This document shows positions 46,637 through 55,891 of a stretch of DNA of 64,000 bases, piece by piece. Source of the DNA: Rhodospirillaceae bacterium (GTDB lineage Bacteria > Pseudomonadota > Alphaproteobacteria > Thalassobaculales > Thalassobaculaceae). The position numbers were made by a program, and so were the translations under genes. The notes beneath the pieces were generated by a model that saw only the letters and a list, made by a program, of their open reading frames with translations, was not told where the DNA came from and made no database searches. Where the stretch lies: NCBI GenBank assembly GCA_018401495.1, contig JAGYJX010000035.1:62001-126000 (forward strand), read 5' to 3'. Position 1 is the stretch's first letter; every line of letters starts with the position of its first letter.

Positions 46637-47296
46637 CGGGCGCCCGCCGCCGACAGCAGCGCCACCATCCGCCGGACCGCCGCGGGAACCGGCTCGATCA
46701 GCGGCACCGGCGACGACGGCGCGAGCGCCCGGGCGGCGTCGGCCAGCGGTCCGCCGCCGACCACCACCGCCTCGGCGCCGTCCTGGCGCACCGCCTGCCG
46801 GATCAGCCCGTCGAGCGCCGCCTGGGTGCGCTCGGCGATCGGCCATCAGGGCGTTGGGTTCCTCGGTCGTGCTCGGCACCGACACCAGGAGGTCGGCCAG
46901 ACCCAGGGCGGCGGCGTAGCGATGCACCATGCCGACCAGTCCCGGCGTCGTCATCACGATCGAGAAGCGCCCGATCGCGGCGGCCTCGCGCATCGACGCG
47001 GCGCCGATGCCGACCACCGGAACCGCCAGCAGTTCGGCCAGCCGCCCGATTCCGGGGTCCACATAGGCCGACAGGATGACCCCGTCCCCGTGCCCCGGAT
47101 GCCGCCGCGCCGCCTCGACCACCGCCGCTTCCGCCATCGCCGCCCCGGCGTCGTCGACGATCAGCGCCGGGGAGGCCGCCGTGGTCTCGCCCTCGATGCT
47201 CAGCCAGCGCGGCGCCACCGACCGCGCCGCGGCCACCATCCGCTCGGTCGCGGTCGCGTTCGAGTTCGGGTTGACCAGTCGGATCGACCGCACCAC
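46633..47296 (-). CDS. Asp/Glu/hydantoin racemase-family protein lacking both catalytic cysteines (one frameshift)
   Basis: About 220 residues after removing one inserted base near 46845. It opens with the family motif RLVNPNSNATATERM. Where hydantoin and allantoin racemases have a catalytic Cys in an IACFxDPGL-type motif, this protein reads ILSAYVDPGIG; where the second Cys (LGCAGM-type) is expected it reads VVVGGGPLADAA. No cysteine occurs anywhere in the reconstructed protein. Racemisation by the two-Cys mechanism is therefore impossible; binding, lyase or another role must be considered. Start GTG 47296; coupled to PuuE copy 2. Confidence 0.82.
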
Positions 47297-47320
47297 CGAC
47301 AGCCCGACTCGGCGGTGGCG

Positions 47321-48629
47321 TCACCGCGAGCCGACCATCAGCTGGACCGGCCAGAGCACCAGTTGCGGGAACACTGTGATCACCACGATCCCAAGCAGCA
47401 TCAGGAAGAAGAACGGCAGCGACGCGCGTGTCACCTCCAGGATGTTACGCCCGGTCATGCCCTGAAGCACGAACAGGTTGAAGCCGACCGGCGGGGTGAT
47501 CTGCGCCATCTCCACCACGATGACGGTGAAGATCCCGAACCACACCAGGTCGATGCCGGCGTCCTTGACCATCGGCAGCACGACCGCGGCCGTCAGCACC
47601 ATCATCGACACCCCGTCGAGAAAGCAGCCGAGCACGATGTAGAGCAACGTCAGGACCACCAGCAGCATGGTCGGCGACAGGTCGAAAGTGTCGACGTAGC
47701 CCGCCAGCACCCGCGGCACGCCGGTGAAGCCCATGGCGATCGACAGGAACGCCGCGCCCGCCAGGATGAACGCGATCATGCAGGAGGTCCGGACCGCTCC
47801 CATCAGGCTTTCCATGAACGACGCCCAGGACAGCGACCGCGACCACCAGGCGAGCGCCAGCGCGCCCAGCACGCCGATGGTCGCCGCCTCGGTGGGCGTC
47901 GCGAACCCGCCGTAGATCGAGCCGATGACCACCATGATCAGCAGGATGACCGGGATCAGCAGACGCGATGCCCAGAGCTTCTCGCGCAGCGTCATCCGGT
48001 CGTCGACCTTCGGGGCCAGCGACGGGTCGAGGGTGGTCCGGATCATCACGTACGCCATGAAGATCGCGATGATGACGATGCCCGGCAGGATGCCGGCCAC
48101 GAACATCGCGGGAGATCGACTGCTGGGCGATGACTCCGTAGACGATCAGCATGATCGAGGGCGGGATCAGCAGGCCGAGGGTGCCGGAACCGGCCAGCGT
48201 CCCGATCGACAGGGACTCGTCGTAGCCGCGCTTCTTCAGTTCCGGGATGCTCATGCGGCCGACCGTCGCGCAGGTCACGGCACTCGATCCGGCGACCGCC
48301 GCCATCACGCCGCAGCCGATGATGTTGACGTGGAACAGCCCGCCCGGCAGCCGCGCGAGCCAGGGCGCGAGGCCGTTGAACATGTCCGACGACAGCCGGG
48401 TGCGGAACAGGATCTCGCCCATCCACACGAACAGCGGCAAGGCCGTCAGCGCCCAGTTCCAGCTGGCGTCCCACACCGTGCTGGCCAGCAGCGAGCCGAC
48501 GGGCGCGGGCGAAAAGAACGCGATCGCCACGAACCCGACCGTCAGGAGGGCCGGTGCGACCCAGAGGCCGCTCGCCAGGAGCGCCAGCATGGTGCCGAAC
48601 AGGATGATCGAGATGCCGCCGGCTTCCAT
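47321..48629 (-). CDS. dctM: TRAP transporter large permease (one frameshift)
   Basis: About 435 residues after removing one inserted base near 48112. Twelve or so membrane helices in DctM order. Signature pieces: CGVMAAVAGSSAVTCATVGR, GTLAGSGTLGLLIPPSIMLI and AQITPPVGFNLFVLQGM. With DctQ and DctP it makes a tripartite ATP-independent importer driven by an ion gradient. ATG 48629 (or GTG 48632) overlaps the dctQ end. Confidence 0.9.
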
Positions 48630-48632
48630 CAC

Positions 48633-49162
48633 TCACCCCCACCGGAGTCGCGCCGAGCACCGTCTCGGCGTTCTCCTCGTAGGTCGGGATCGCCCCCCGG
48701 GCGACCCGCAGGAACTCGTCGATCATGGCCACCGTGAGGATCACGTCCGCCCAGCGCCATCGCCAGTCGGGGGATCCAGAACGGCACGGCGAGCAGGCCC
48801 GGGCTGATCTCGTGAAAGACGTAGGAGTAGTAGACCAGATCGCCGGCCCAGTATGAGAAGTAGGCCATGCCGATCGCGCCGAAACCGACCGACCAGAGCT
48901 CGATTGCCTGCCGCGCACGGCCCTTGGCCAGCCCGATCAGCAGGGTGACCCGGATGTGGCTGCCCTGCTTGAAGGTGTGGGCGAGGCCGAGGAAGGTCGC
49001 CGCGGCCATGCTGAACCCGGCGCTCTCGGTCGAGTCGATCGCGACGCCGAAGAACCGGCCGACGATCTGGGCGACCACGGTCGCGGCGATCGCCACCAGG
49101 AAGACCGCGGCGGCGTAGCCGCTCCACAGATACAGGGCATCGAGTGCGCGTCGCACGGTCAT
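48633..49162 (-). CDS. dctQ: TRAP transporter small permease (two frameshifts)
   Basis: About 175 residues with four membrane helices and the DctQ pattern STESAGFSMAAATFLGLAHT and FKQGSHIRVTLL. Inserted bases near 48757 and in the G-run near 48638 disturb the last fifth; removing both gives a normal end at TGA 48635-48633. Uncorrected, the frame runs to 48629. It lies between dctP and dctM in the operon. Confidence 0.86.
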
Positions 49163-49221
49163 CCTCGGCGTTGCGTGGAGAGACCCGGCCGCCGGGAACG
49201 GCGGCCGGGGTGGTCATACGG

Positions 49222-50202
49222 TCACTGCAGGGCGAGATAGCGGTCGAGCACCGCCACCGCTTCGGGGCTGGCGGTCTTGCGCCAGTCTTCCATCATGACG
49301 AGACCGATCTTCTTCATCTCGTCGATCACCTGCGCCGGGGCGTTGGACGTCGACATCCCGTTCTTCTTCAGGACCTCGATCTGGTCGGCGGTGGTCTTCG
49401 CGCTCATCTCCCAGGCCCGCAGCTCGGCCTTCTCCGCCGCGGCCAGGATGCCGGCCTTGTCGGCGTCCGGGAGCGCCGAGAAGTAGCGCTCGCTGACGAT
49501 CACGGCGTTCTTCGAGAGGATCGCGCCGGCGTAGGTGAAGTGGCTGGTGTTGTCCCACGCCTGGATGTCGATGCCGGTCTGCGGGCTGGTGAACAGCGCC
49601 TCGATGAGACCGGTGGAGAACGCCTGCGGGACCTCGGCGAACGGCAGGATGGTGGCGTTGAAGCCCAGCATCTCACCCATCTTCTGGGTCGCCGTGGAGT
49701 AGATCCGCAGCTTGCGGCCCTTGAAGTCCTCGGTCGTGGCGACCGGGACCTTGGTGTAGAAGCCCTGGCCCGGCCACGGCGCGTAGTACAGGACCCGCAT
49801 CCCGTCCTTGGCGAACTTGGTCTCGAAATAGCCCTTCTGCAGGTCCTTCAGCAGCCAGGCTTCGGCGTAGGTCGACGCGATGAACGGCAGGCCGGCGAGG
49901 ATGTACATCGGATCCTCGTTGCCGTAGACGCCGAGGCGGATCTCGCCGATCGGCACCTGGCCGCGCTGCACGGCGGTCTTGATGGCGTCGTGCTTGATCA
50001 ACGAATCGTTCGAATTGAGGGTGATCTTGACGCTCGTGCTCTTCTGAACGTCGTCGATGAACATCCGGATGTTCTTGGTGTGGAAATTGTCCTCCGAGTA
50101 GCCGGAAGCCATGATCCAGTCGACCGCGAGCGCCGGCCCGCTGGCGAAGGCAAGCGCGGCGCCGGCCACGGCGGACGCCACCCGGTTGCGAGTCCAAGCC
50201 AT
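49222..50202 (-). CDS. dctP: TRAP transporter substrate-binding protein (DctP family)
   Basis: A 326-residue periplasmic protein. The signal peptide (about 1-26, ending GPALA) starts at ATG 50202. The binding domain contains the family Arg region FKGRKLRIYSTATQKMGEML and FAEVPQAFSTGLIEALFTSP. Ligands of DctP proteins are normally organic acids held by that arginine, so the imported compound probably has a carboxylate. It is the first gene of the eight-gene operon ending at 42602. Confidence 0.92.
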   Translation of the reverse strand: MAWTRNRVASAVAGAALAFASGPALAVDWIMASGYSEDNFHTKNIRMFIDDVQKSTSVKITLNSNDSLIKHDAIKTAVQRGQVPIGEIRLGVYGNEDPMYILAGLPFIASTYAEAWLLKDLQKGYFETKFAKDGMRVLYYAPWPGQGFYTKVPVATTEDFKGRKLRIYSTATQKMGEMLGFNATILPFAEVPQAFSTGLIEALFTSPQTGIDIQAWDNTSHFTYAGAILSKNAVIVSERYFSALPDADKAGILAAAEKAELRAWEMSAKTTADQIEVLKKNGMSTSNAPAQVIDEMKKIGLVMMEDWRKTASPEAVAVLDRYLALQ

Positions 50203-50428
50203 CCCTGAAATCCTCCTGCGATGATGCATTGCCCGGAACCGCCATCCGGACGGACGGCGTTCCGCGTTGCGAGACATCCCTCGCCTTCGCAAGATCGAGT
50301 CCAACCGGGGTTCGGCCCGCAACGCCGCGGATATCGTCGACTCTCGGGCAATGCGGTCACGCGGACGTGTGTTTTGCGCTGCACAAATCGAGGGCATGTG
50401 ACGAGCAGACAGGCCGGCCCGGGGATCG

Positions 50429-50473
50429 CGGCGTTACCAGATCCCGGGTTAGGGCATTGGGCCGGTAACGCCG
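50429..50473. promoter_or_regulatory. 10-bp inverted repeat just upstream of msrQ
   Basis: CGGCGTTACC (50429-50438) and GGTAACGCCG (50464-50473) are perfect arms with a 25-nt loop, ending 16 nt before the msrQ start. It could be an operator with two half-sites, or an mRNA hairpin near the ribosome site. Confidence 0.45.
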
Positions 50474-50489
50474 ATACTGGAAATCGACC

Positions 50490-51375
50490 TTGACGTCTGC
50501 AACCAGCACCGGAACCCGCCACCGCCCGCGCCGCCGGTACCGGGCGTACCTGCCGTGGACCGACGGCGCCGGACGCTTTTCCACCCTGAAGTTCCTCACC
50601 CTGACGGCGCTGCTGGCCCCGGCCGCCCTGCTGGCCGTTGACGCCCTCTCGGCGAGCCTCGGACCGAGACCGTGGGACGCCGCGGTGCATCGGGTGGGTT
50701 GGTGGACGGTGGTGTACCTGATGGCGTCACTGGCGGTGACGCCGCTGCGGCGGACGCTGCGCTGGAACGGCCTGATCGCGGTGCGCCGCATGGTCGGGGT
50801 GACGGCGTTCCTGGCGGCGGCCCTGCATCTGGTCCTGTACGCCGGCGACCAGGGCTGGGACCTCCTGAAGGTCGCGAGCGAGATCGCCCTGCGGGTCTAC
50901 CTGACCATCGGCCTGGTCGCGCTGCTCGCCCTGGCCGCGCTGGCGGCGACCTCGACGGACGGCATGGTGCGGCGCCTGGGAGCCCGGCGCTGGCAGGCGC
51001 CTGCACCGGCTTGCCTATCCGGCGACGGCGTTGGCGCTGGTGCACTTCTTCCTGCAGACCAAGGCCGACGTCACCGAACCGATCCTGTTCGCCGGGTTGT
51101 TCCTGTGGCTGATGGCCTACCGGCTGTGGCGATCGCGGCTCGGCGATCCGACCCCGGCGGCCCTCCTCGGCCTGGCGATCGCGGCGGCCGCGCTGACCGC
51201 CGCCGGCGAGACCATCGGCATGACGCTGGCCCACGGCGTGCCGCCGATGGTGATCGTGCAGGCGCATTTCGACCTCGCGATCGGCGTTCGCCCGGCCTGG
51301 TGGGTGCTTGCCGCCGGCCTCGCGGTAGCCGCCGCCGCCACCGCCCGCCGCCAGCGCCGCCCGGCCGTCGCCTGA
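50490..51375 (+). CDS. msrQ: MsrQ-like heme-b membrane protein (one frameshift)
   Basis: About 294 residues after removing one inserted base near 51000. It belongs to the ferric-reductase-like transmembrane family: LMASLAVTPLRRTLRWNGLI, VRRMVGVTAFLAAALHLVLY, ARRWQALHRLAYPATALALV (after correction) with heme-ligating His. MsrQ passes electrons to the periplasmic methionine sulfoxide reductase MsrP, but no msrP gene is next to it. TTG 50490 is the apparent start. C-terminal extension of about 100 residues beyond the usual MsrQ length. Confidence 0.78.
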
Positions 51376-51399
51376 TCTCGCAAGCCCGAGACCGCCTCT

Positions 51400-51470
51400 C
51401 CCACCTGTCGTCATCCCGGCCAAGCGCAGCGCGAGCCGGGAGCCAGCCGCCGCTCCGTCGACGACGCTGT
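51400..51470. repeat. single REP-like element
   Basis: CTGTCGTCATCCCGGCCAAG ... GCGAGCCGGGAGCCAGCCGCC, a half-unit of the family, also matching about 26362-26412. Confidence 0.6.
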
Positions 51471-51480
51471 CGCCCTGTAC

Positions 51481-52116
51481 CTACTTGGTGCCGTACATCC
51501 GGTCGCCGGCGTCGCCGAGCCCCGGCAGGATGTAGCCGTGGTCGTTCAGCTGGCGGTCGATGGCCGCGGTGTAGACGGTCACGTCCGGGTGCGCCGCCGT
51601 GAACGCGGCGATGCCCTCGGGAGCCGCCAGCAGGCAGACGAACTTGATGCGCTCGGCGCCGGCGTCCTTGAGCCGCTGGACGGCGGCGGCCGCCGAGTTG
51701 CCGGTCGCCAGCATCGGATCGACGGCGATGCACAACCGGTCGCCGATCCGCTCCGGCAGCTTCATGTAGTACTCCACCGGCTCCAGCGACTTCGGGTCGC
51801 GGTACAGGCCGATGTGGCCGACCCGCGCCGAGGGCACCAGGTCGAGCATGCCGTCCAGCAGCCCGTTGCCGGCCCGCAGGATCGACACGAAGCAGAGCTT
51901 CTTGCCCTCCAGCTTGGGCGCCATCATGGTCTCGAGCGGCGTCTGGATCTCGATCGAGGTGACGTCGAGGTCGCGCAGCACCTCGTAGGCCAGCAGCAGG
52001 CTGATCTCGCGCAGCAGCTGACGGAACTTGGAGGTCGCGGTGGTCGCCTCGCGCATGATCGTCAGCTTGTGGCGGATCAGCGGGTGGTCGACGACGACGG
52101 TGTTGCGGTGCTCCAT
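51481..52116 (-). CDS. upp: uracil phosphoribosyltransferase
   Basis: A 211-residue enzyme making UMP from uracil and PRPP. The PRPP loop AVDPMLATGNSAAAAV, the VSILRAGNGLLDGMLDL segment and the uracil-binding C-terminus GYILPGLGDAGDRMYGTK are all conserved. Pyrimidine salvage, cytoplasmic. A RutR-like regulator lies 73 bp upstream on the same strand, fitting pyrimidine control. Confidence 0.96.
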   Translation of the reverse strand: MEHRNTVVVDHPLIRHKLTIMREATTATSKFRQLLREISLLLAYEVLRDLDVTSIEIQTPLETMMAPKLEGKKLCFVSILRAGNGLLDGMLDLVPSARVGHIGLYRDPKSLEPVEYYMKLPERIGDRLCIAVDPMLATGNSAAAAVQRLKDAGAERIKFVCLLAAPEGIAAFTAAHPDVTVYTAAIDRQLNDHGYILPGLGDAGDRMYGTK

Positions 52117-52189
52117 GGCGCTGCCTCTCTCGGTCGGAACTCGGTCGCTTTCGGCGGACCATGTCCGCGCCGCCTCACCCTGGCAAGAG

Positions 52190-52861
52190 CTACGCGCCGG
52201 CCGCCGCGGGCACGCGCACCCCGAGTCCGCGCAGTACGATCGCCGACACCGTCTCGACGGCGTCCCGGTACTGCCGGTCGTCGAGCCGCTCGACCCCCAG
52301 CACGGCGGTCACCTGCGTGCCGAAATCGGCGTAGGTCTGGGTCATCGCCCAGATCGTGAAGAACACGTGCTCGGGCGGCAGGTCGGCCATCAGGCCGCGG
52401 CGCTGCCAGGTCCGGAACACCGTTCCCTGGCGCTCGACCCAGTCCCGCAGGTAGCCGCGCAGGTAACCACCGATCACCGGCGCCCCGGTGATGATCTCCA
52501 TGGCGAACACCCGCGACGCCTCGGGCCGCTGCCGCGACAGCGCCATCTTGCGCTCGACGTAGCCGGTCAGCGCCTCGGATGGATCGTCGTGCACCGAGAT
52601 CTCGCCGAGCGCCGACAGCCAGAGGTCCAGGATGTCGCCGATGACCGCCGCGTACAGCGCCTCCTTGGTATTGAAGTAATATAGGAGGTTCGCCTTCGGA
52701 AGACCTGATTCCAAAGCGATTTCGTCCAATCGGGCGCCGCGGAAACCGCGCCCGGCGAACACGCGCTCCGCCGCCTCCAGGATCTGCCGGCGGTTGCGCT
52801 CGCCGACCCGGCCGCGGCGTCGGCTCCGGGGCTCCGGCAGGGCGTCGGCAAGCGTGGCCAC
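52190..52861 (-). CDS. rutR: RutR-like TetR-family regulator
   Basis: A 223-residue TetR-family protein: RRQILEAAERVFAGRGFRGA, LDEIALESGLPKANLLYYFN, and a YcdC/RutR-type C-terminal domain (EIITGAPVIGGYLRGYLRDW; FTIWAMTQTYADFGTQV). RutR senses uracil/thymine and controls pyrimidine use. Location directly upstream of upp supports the assignment. Confidence 0.83.
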   Translation of the reverse strand: MATLADALPEPRSRRRGRVGERNRRQILEAAERVFAGRGFRGARLDEIALESGLPKANLLYYFNTKEALYAAVIGDILDLWLSALGEISVHDDPSEALTGYVERKMALSRQRPEASRVFAMEIITGAPVIGGYLRGYLRDWVERQGTVFRTWQRRGLMADLPPEHVFFTIWAMTQTYADFGTQVTAVLGVERLDDRQYRDAVETVSAIVLRGLGVRVPAAAGA

Positions 52862-52972
52862 GGGTGTCGCTCATGCTTCGAGAATAGGCATCGAAGGGCG
52901 CCGGCCGGAACCCCCGATCGCCATCCGCCACGCCCGCCGCCCCGGAAGCGCCGTCCGGTCATCCGGCGCGCT

Positions 52973-54625
52973 TCAGTCCTGCGTTCCGGTCAGATGGAAG
53001 CCCCGGTAGCCGCTCGCCGCCACCTCGTCGCACTTGGCGCGGTAGACGCCGACCCCGGCGACGTAGGGCATGAACACCCGCGGCTTGCCCGGGATGTTGG
53101 CGCCGACATACCAGGAGTTGGCCACCGGGTAGAGCGTGCTGTCGGCAACCTCGTTGACGTGGGCGACCCAGCGGTCCTGAGCCTCGGCGTCGGCCTCGAT
53201 CCTGGTGATCGCGTGGCCGCGGGCGTGATCCAGCAGGCCGGCGATCCAGTCGACATGCTGCTCGATCGACAGGATCATCTGGCTCTTGACGCCCGGGCTG
53301 CCCGGGCCGGTGATCAGGAACAGGTTCGGGAACCCGGCGACCGACAGGCCGAGATAGGTCCGCGGACCAGCCGCCCAGACCTCCGCCAGCGCCTCGCCGC
53401 CGGCCACCCGGATGTCGATCTCGCGCAGCGCCCCGGTCATGGCGTCGAAGCCGGTGGCGAAGGCGATGGCGTCGAGGTCGTACTCGCGCTCGGCGGTGCG
53501 CACGCCGCGCTCGGTGATCGCCTCGATCGGCGCGCTCCGGACGTCGACCAGCGTGACGTTGTCGCGGTTGTAGGTCTCGTAGTAGCCGGTATCGAGGCAG
53601 AGGCGCTTGGTCCCGATCGGATGGTCGCTCGGGGCGAGCAGTTCGGCCACCGCCGGATCCCTGACGATGCCCCGGATCTTCTCGCGCACGAACTCGGCCG
53701 CCGTGGCGTTGGCGTCCTCGTCGACCAGGAAGTCGTTGTAGCAGGACAGGAAGCCGATGCTGCCGCCGCGTTGCCACAGCTCCTCGTACTTGCGCCGCCG
53801 CTCCTCGGCCGTGACCTCGAGGGCGGATTGGGTCGGCAAGGGATAGCCGGACACGCCGAAGCCGGAGCCGCGCGCCTCGGCGCGCCGGTCCGGGTAGTTG
53901 GCCTTGTAGGCGGCCTCGCGCTCGGCCTCCATCGGCCGGTTCTGCGCCGGCAGGCTGAAGTTCGCGGTGCGCTGGAAGACGTGCAGGTGCTTCGCCTGGC
54001 GCGCGATCAACGGGATCATCTGGATGCCGGACGAGCCGGTGCCGATCACCCCGACCCGCTGGCCGGTGAAGTCGACGCCCTGGGTCGGCCACATGCCGCT
54101 GTGATACCACTTGCCCCTGAAGGTCTCGAGACCCTTGAAGTCCGGGACCCTGGGCGTCGACAGGTTGCCGGTCGCCATGACGCAGAACCGCGCCGACACC
54201 ACGTCGCCGCGGTTCGAGCGCACCGTCCAGAGATCGCTGCCGCGGTCGAACTCGGCCGAGGTGATGCGGGTGTCGAGCTGCACGTCGCGCATCAGGTCGA
54301 AGCGTTCGGCGACGTGGTTGATGTACGCCAGGATCTGCGGCTGGGTGGCGTAGCGCTCGGGCCACGTCCACTCCTGCTGGAGATCGTCGGCGAACGCGTA
54401 CGAGTACTCCAGGCTCTCGATGTCGCAGCGCGCGCCCGGATAGCGGTTCCAGAACCAGGTGCCGCCGACGCCGTTGCCCGCCTCGAACACGCGGGCGGTC
54501 ATGCCCAACCCGCGCATGCGGTGCAGGGCGTACAGGCCGGCGAGGCCGCCGCCGACGATGGCGACGTCGAGCCGCTGGTCGCGCGCGGCCGATGCGACGC
54601 CGGTCGGTGAACGGGTATCGGTCAT
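52973..54625 (-). CDS. Baeyer-Villiger monooxygenase (cyclohexanone monooxygenase-like), copy 1
   Basis: A 550-residue flavoprotein. It has the FAD Rossmann motif GGGLAG at 25-30, GGTWFWNRYPGARCD at 54-68 and the diagnostic FXGXXXHXXXWP fingerprint as FRGKWYHSGMWP (169-180), then NADPH motif GTGSSG. It inserts oxygen next to a carbonyl, turning ketones into esters or lactones with NADPH and O2. It lies 55 bp downstream of an alcohol dehydrogenase on the same strand, in a cluster with an esterase. Confidence 0.92.
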   Translation of the reverse strand: MTDTRSPTGVASAARDQRLDVAIVGGGLAGLYALHRMRGLGMTARVFEAGNGVGGTWFWNRYPGARCDIESLEYSYAFADDLQQEWTWPERYATQPQILAYINHVAERFDLMRDVQLDTRITSAEFDRGSDLWTVRSNRGDVVSARFCVMATGNLSTPRVPDFKGLETFRGKWYHSGMWPTQGVDFTGQRVGVIGTGSSGIQMIPLIARQAKHLHVFQRTANFSLPAQNRPMEAEREAAYKANYPDRRAEARGSGFGVSGYPLPTQSALEVTAEERRRKYEELWQRGGSIGFLSCYNDFLVDEDANATAAEFVREKIRGIVRDPAVAELLAPSDHPIGTKRLCLDTGYYETYNRDNVTLVDVRSAPIEAITERGVRTAEREYDLDAIAFATGFDAMTGALREIDIRVAGGEALAEVWAAGPRTYLGLSVAGFPNLFLITGPGSPGVKSQMILSIEQHVDWIAGLLDHARGHAITRIEADAEAQDRWVAHVNEVADSTLYPVANSWYVGANIPGKPRVFMPYVAGVGVYRAKCDEVAASGYRGFHLTGTQD

Positions 54626-54680
54626 TCGGATCCCTCCTCGCGGCTCGGCGTGTGTCGGCGCGCCAGAATGCGTCGGCGCG

Positions 54681-55730
54681 TCAGAACAGGAACACGCCCT
54701 TCCCGGACGTCTGCTTGTCGAACAGCCCGTAGGCCTCGCCGGCCTGTTCCAGCGTCCAGCGGTCGGTGAACAGCCGGTCGACGTCGATGCCGCGATCGGC
54801 GATGAAGGTCGCGCACTCGGCCTGGCCGACGGTCGAGAAGGTCCACGACCCGATGAGCGTCACCTGCCGGCGCAGGAGGTCCGGGCTGACGTCCAGCGTC
54901 ACGTTGCCGCCTTCGCCGACGAAGCACGCCTTGCCCCAGGTGCGCACGCTCTGCACAGCCTGCCGACGGGCGTCCGGCGAGGAGGATGCGTCGATGGTCG
55001 CGTGGGCGCCGAGGCCGTGGGTGGCCTCCTTGATGGCGGCGACGGGATCGGTCTCGGCCGGGTTGATCAGCACGTCGGCGCCGAACTCCTTGGCGCGGGC
55101 CAGCCGCTCGTTGCTGACGTCGAGGGCGATCACCCGCGCGCCCATCGCCGCCGCCAGCTGCGTGGCCGACAGCCCGACCGGGCCCTGGCCGAACACCGCA
55201 AGGGTCTGGTCGCCGGAGAGTTCGAGCCGCTTGAGCGCGCCCCAGGCGGTTCCGGTGCCGCAGGCGATGGCCGCACCGGTCGCGAACGACAGCGCATCCG
55301 GAAGGGTCACCAGCGTGCGGGCCGGGCACTTCATGTACTTGGCGTGGGCGCCGTGGCCGGTGATGCCGTAGACCTCGGCGACGCCCTCGACGCAGAGCTG
55401 CATCCAGCCGGTCGAGCAGTGCGGGCAGACGCCGCAGCCGCGGTAGTGATGGACCATCACGCGCTGGCCGATGCGGGCCTGCTTCTCGGTGACGCCCGCG
55501 CCCACGGCGACCACCACGCCGCACGGCTCGTGGCCGGCGATCACCGGCTCGGCGCTGCCGAGTCCGAGGCTTCGCGCGGCGGCACCCTGGGCGGCGCGGT
55601 AGAATTTGAGATCGCTGCCGCACATGCCGGAGGCCTTGATCTCCAGCACCACCTCACCCGGGCCCGGCGTCGGATCGTCGAAGTTCCTGAGCTCGACCTT
55701 GCGGTCGCCGGCGAACACCACAGCCTTCAT
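54681..55730 (-). CDS. zinc-dependent medium-chain alcohol dehydrogenase
   Basis: A 349-residue MDR enzyme. Catalytic zinc: C37 in GMCGSD, H67/E68 in GHEPCG. Structural zinc: C99, C102, C105, C113. The NAD(P) Rossmann motif is GQGPVGLSATQL. Start ATG 55730 with AGGGTGG upstream; GTG 55739 is possible. It would oxidise an alcohol to the ketone taken by the adjacent Baeyer-Villiger enzyme. A GTTCGAAC palindrome sits 26 bp upstream of the start. Confidence 0.9.
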   Translation of the reverse strand: MKAVVFAGDRKVELRNFDDPTPGPGEVVLEIKASGMCGSDLKFYRAAQGAAARSLGLGSAEPVIAGHEPCGVVVAVGAGVTEKQARIGQRVMVHHYRGCGVCPHCSTGWMQLCVEGVAEVYGITGHGAHAKYMKCPARTLVTLPDALSFATGAAIACGTGTAWGALKRLELSGDQTLAVFGQGPVGLSATQLAAAMGARVIALDVSNERLARAKEFGADVLINPAETDPVAAIKEATHGLGAHATIDASSSPDARRQAVQSVRTWGKACFVGEGGNVTLDVSPDLLRRQVTLIGSWTFSTVGQAECATFIADRGIDVDRLFTDRWTLEQAGEAYGLFDKQTSGKGVFLF

Positions 55731-55755
55731 CGGGGCCACCCTAACGGAGTTATTT

Positions 55756-55763
55756 GTTCGAAC
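55756..55763. promoter_or_regulatory. operator candidate GTTCGAAC (site 1), likely for the GntR regulator
   Basis: ATTTGTTCGAACGTAT, centred on the perfect palindrome GTTCGAAC, lies in the gap between the divergent alcohol dehydrogenase and esterase genes. The same core recurs at 58306-58313 between the other divergent pair of this cluster. Confidence 0.6.
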
Positions 55764-55891
55764 GTATCTTCGGCAAGCGTATTGTCAACAGCCGAGCCGC
55801 CGCCGCCCGGCGGTTGACACGGGGTGCCCGAAACCATCTGAATTCGGCCGATCCTGCCGTCCGAACCCCGATCAGTCCGGAGACCACCCCG

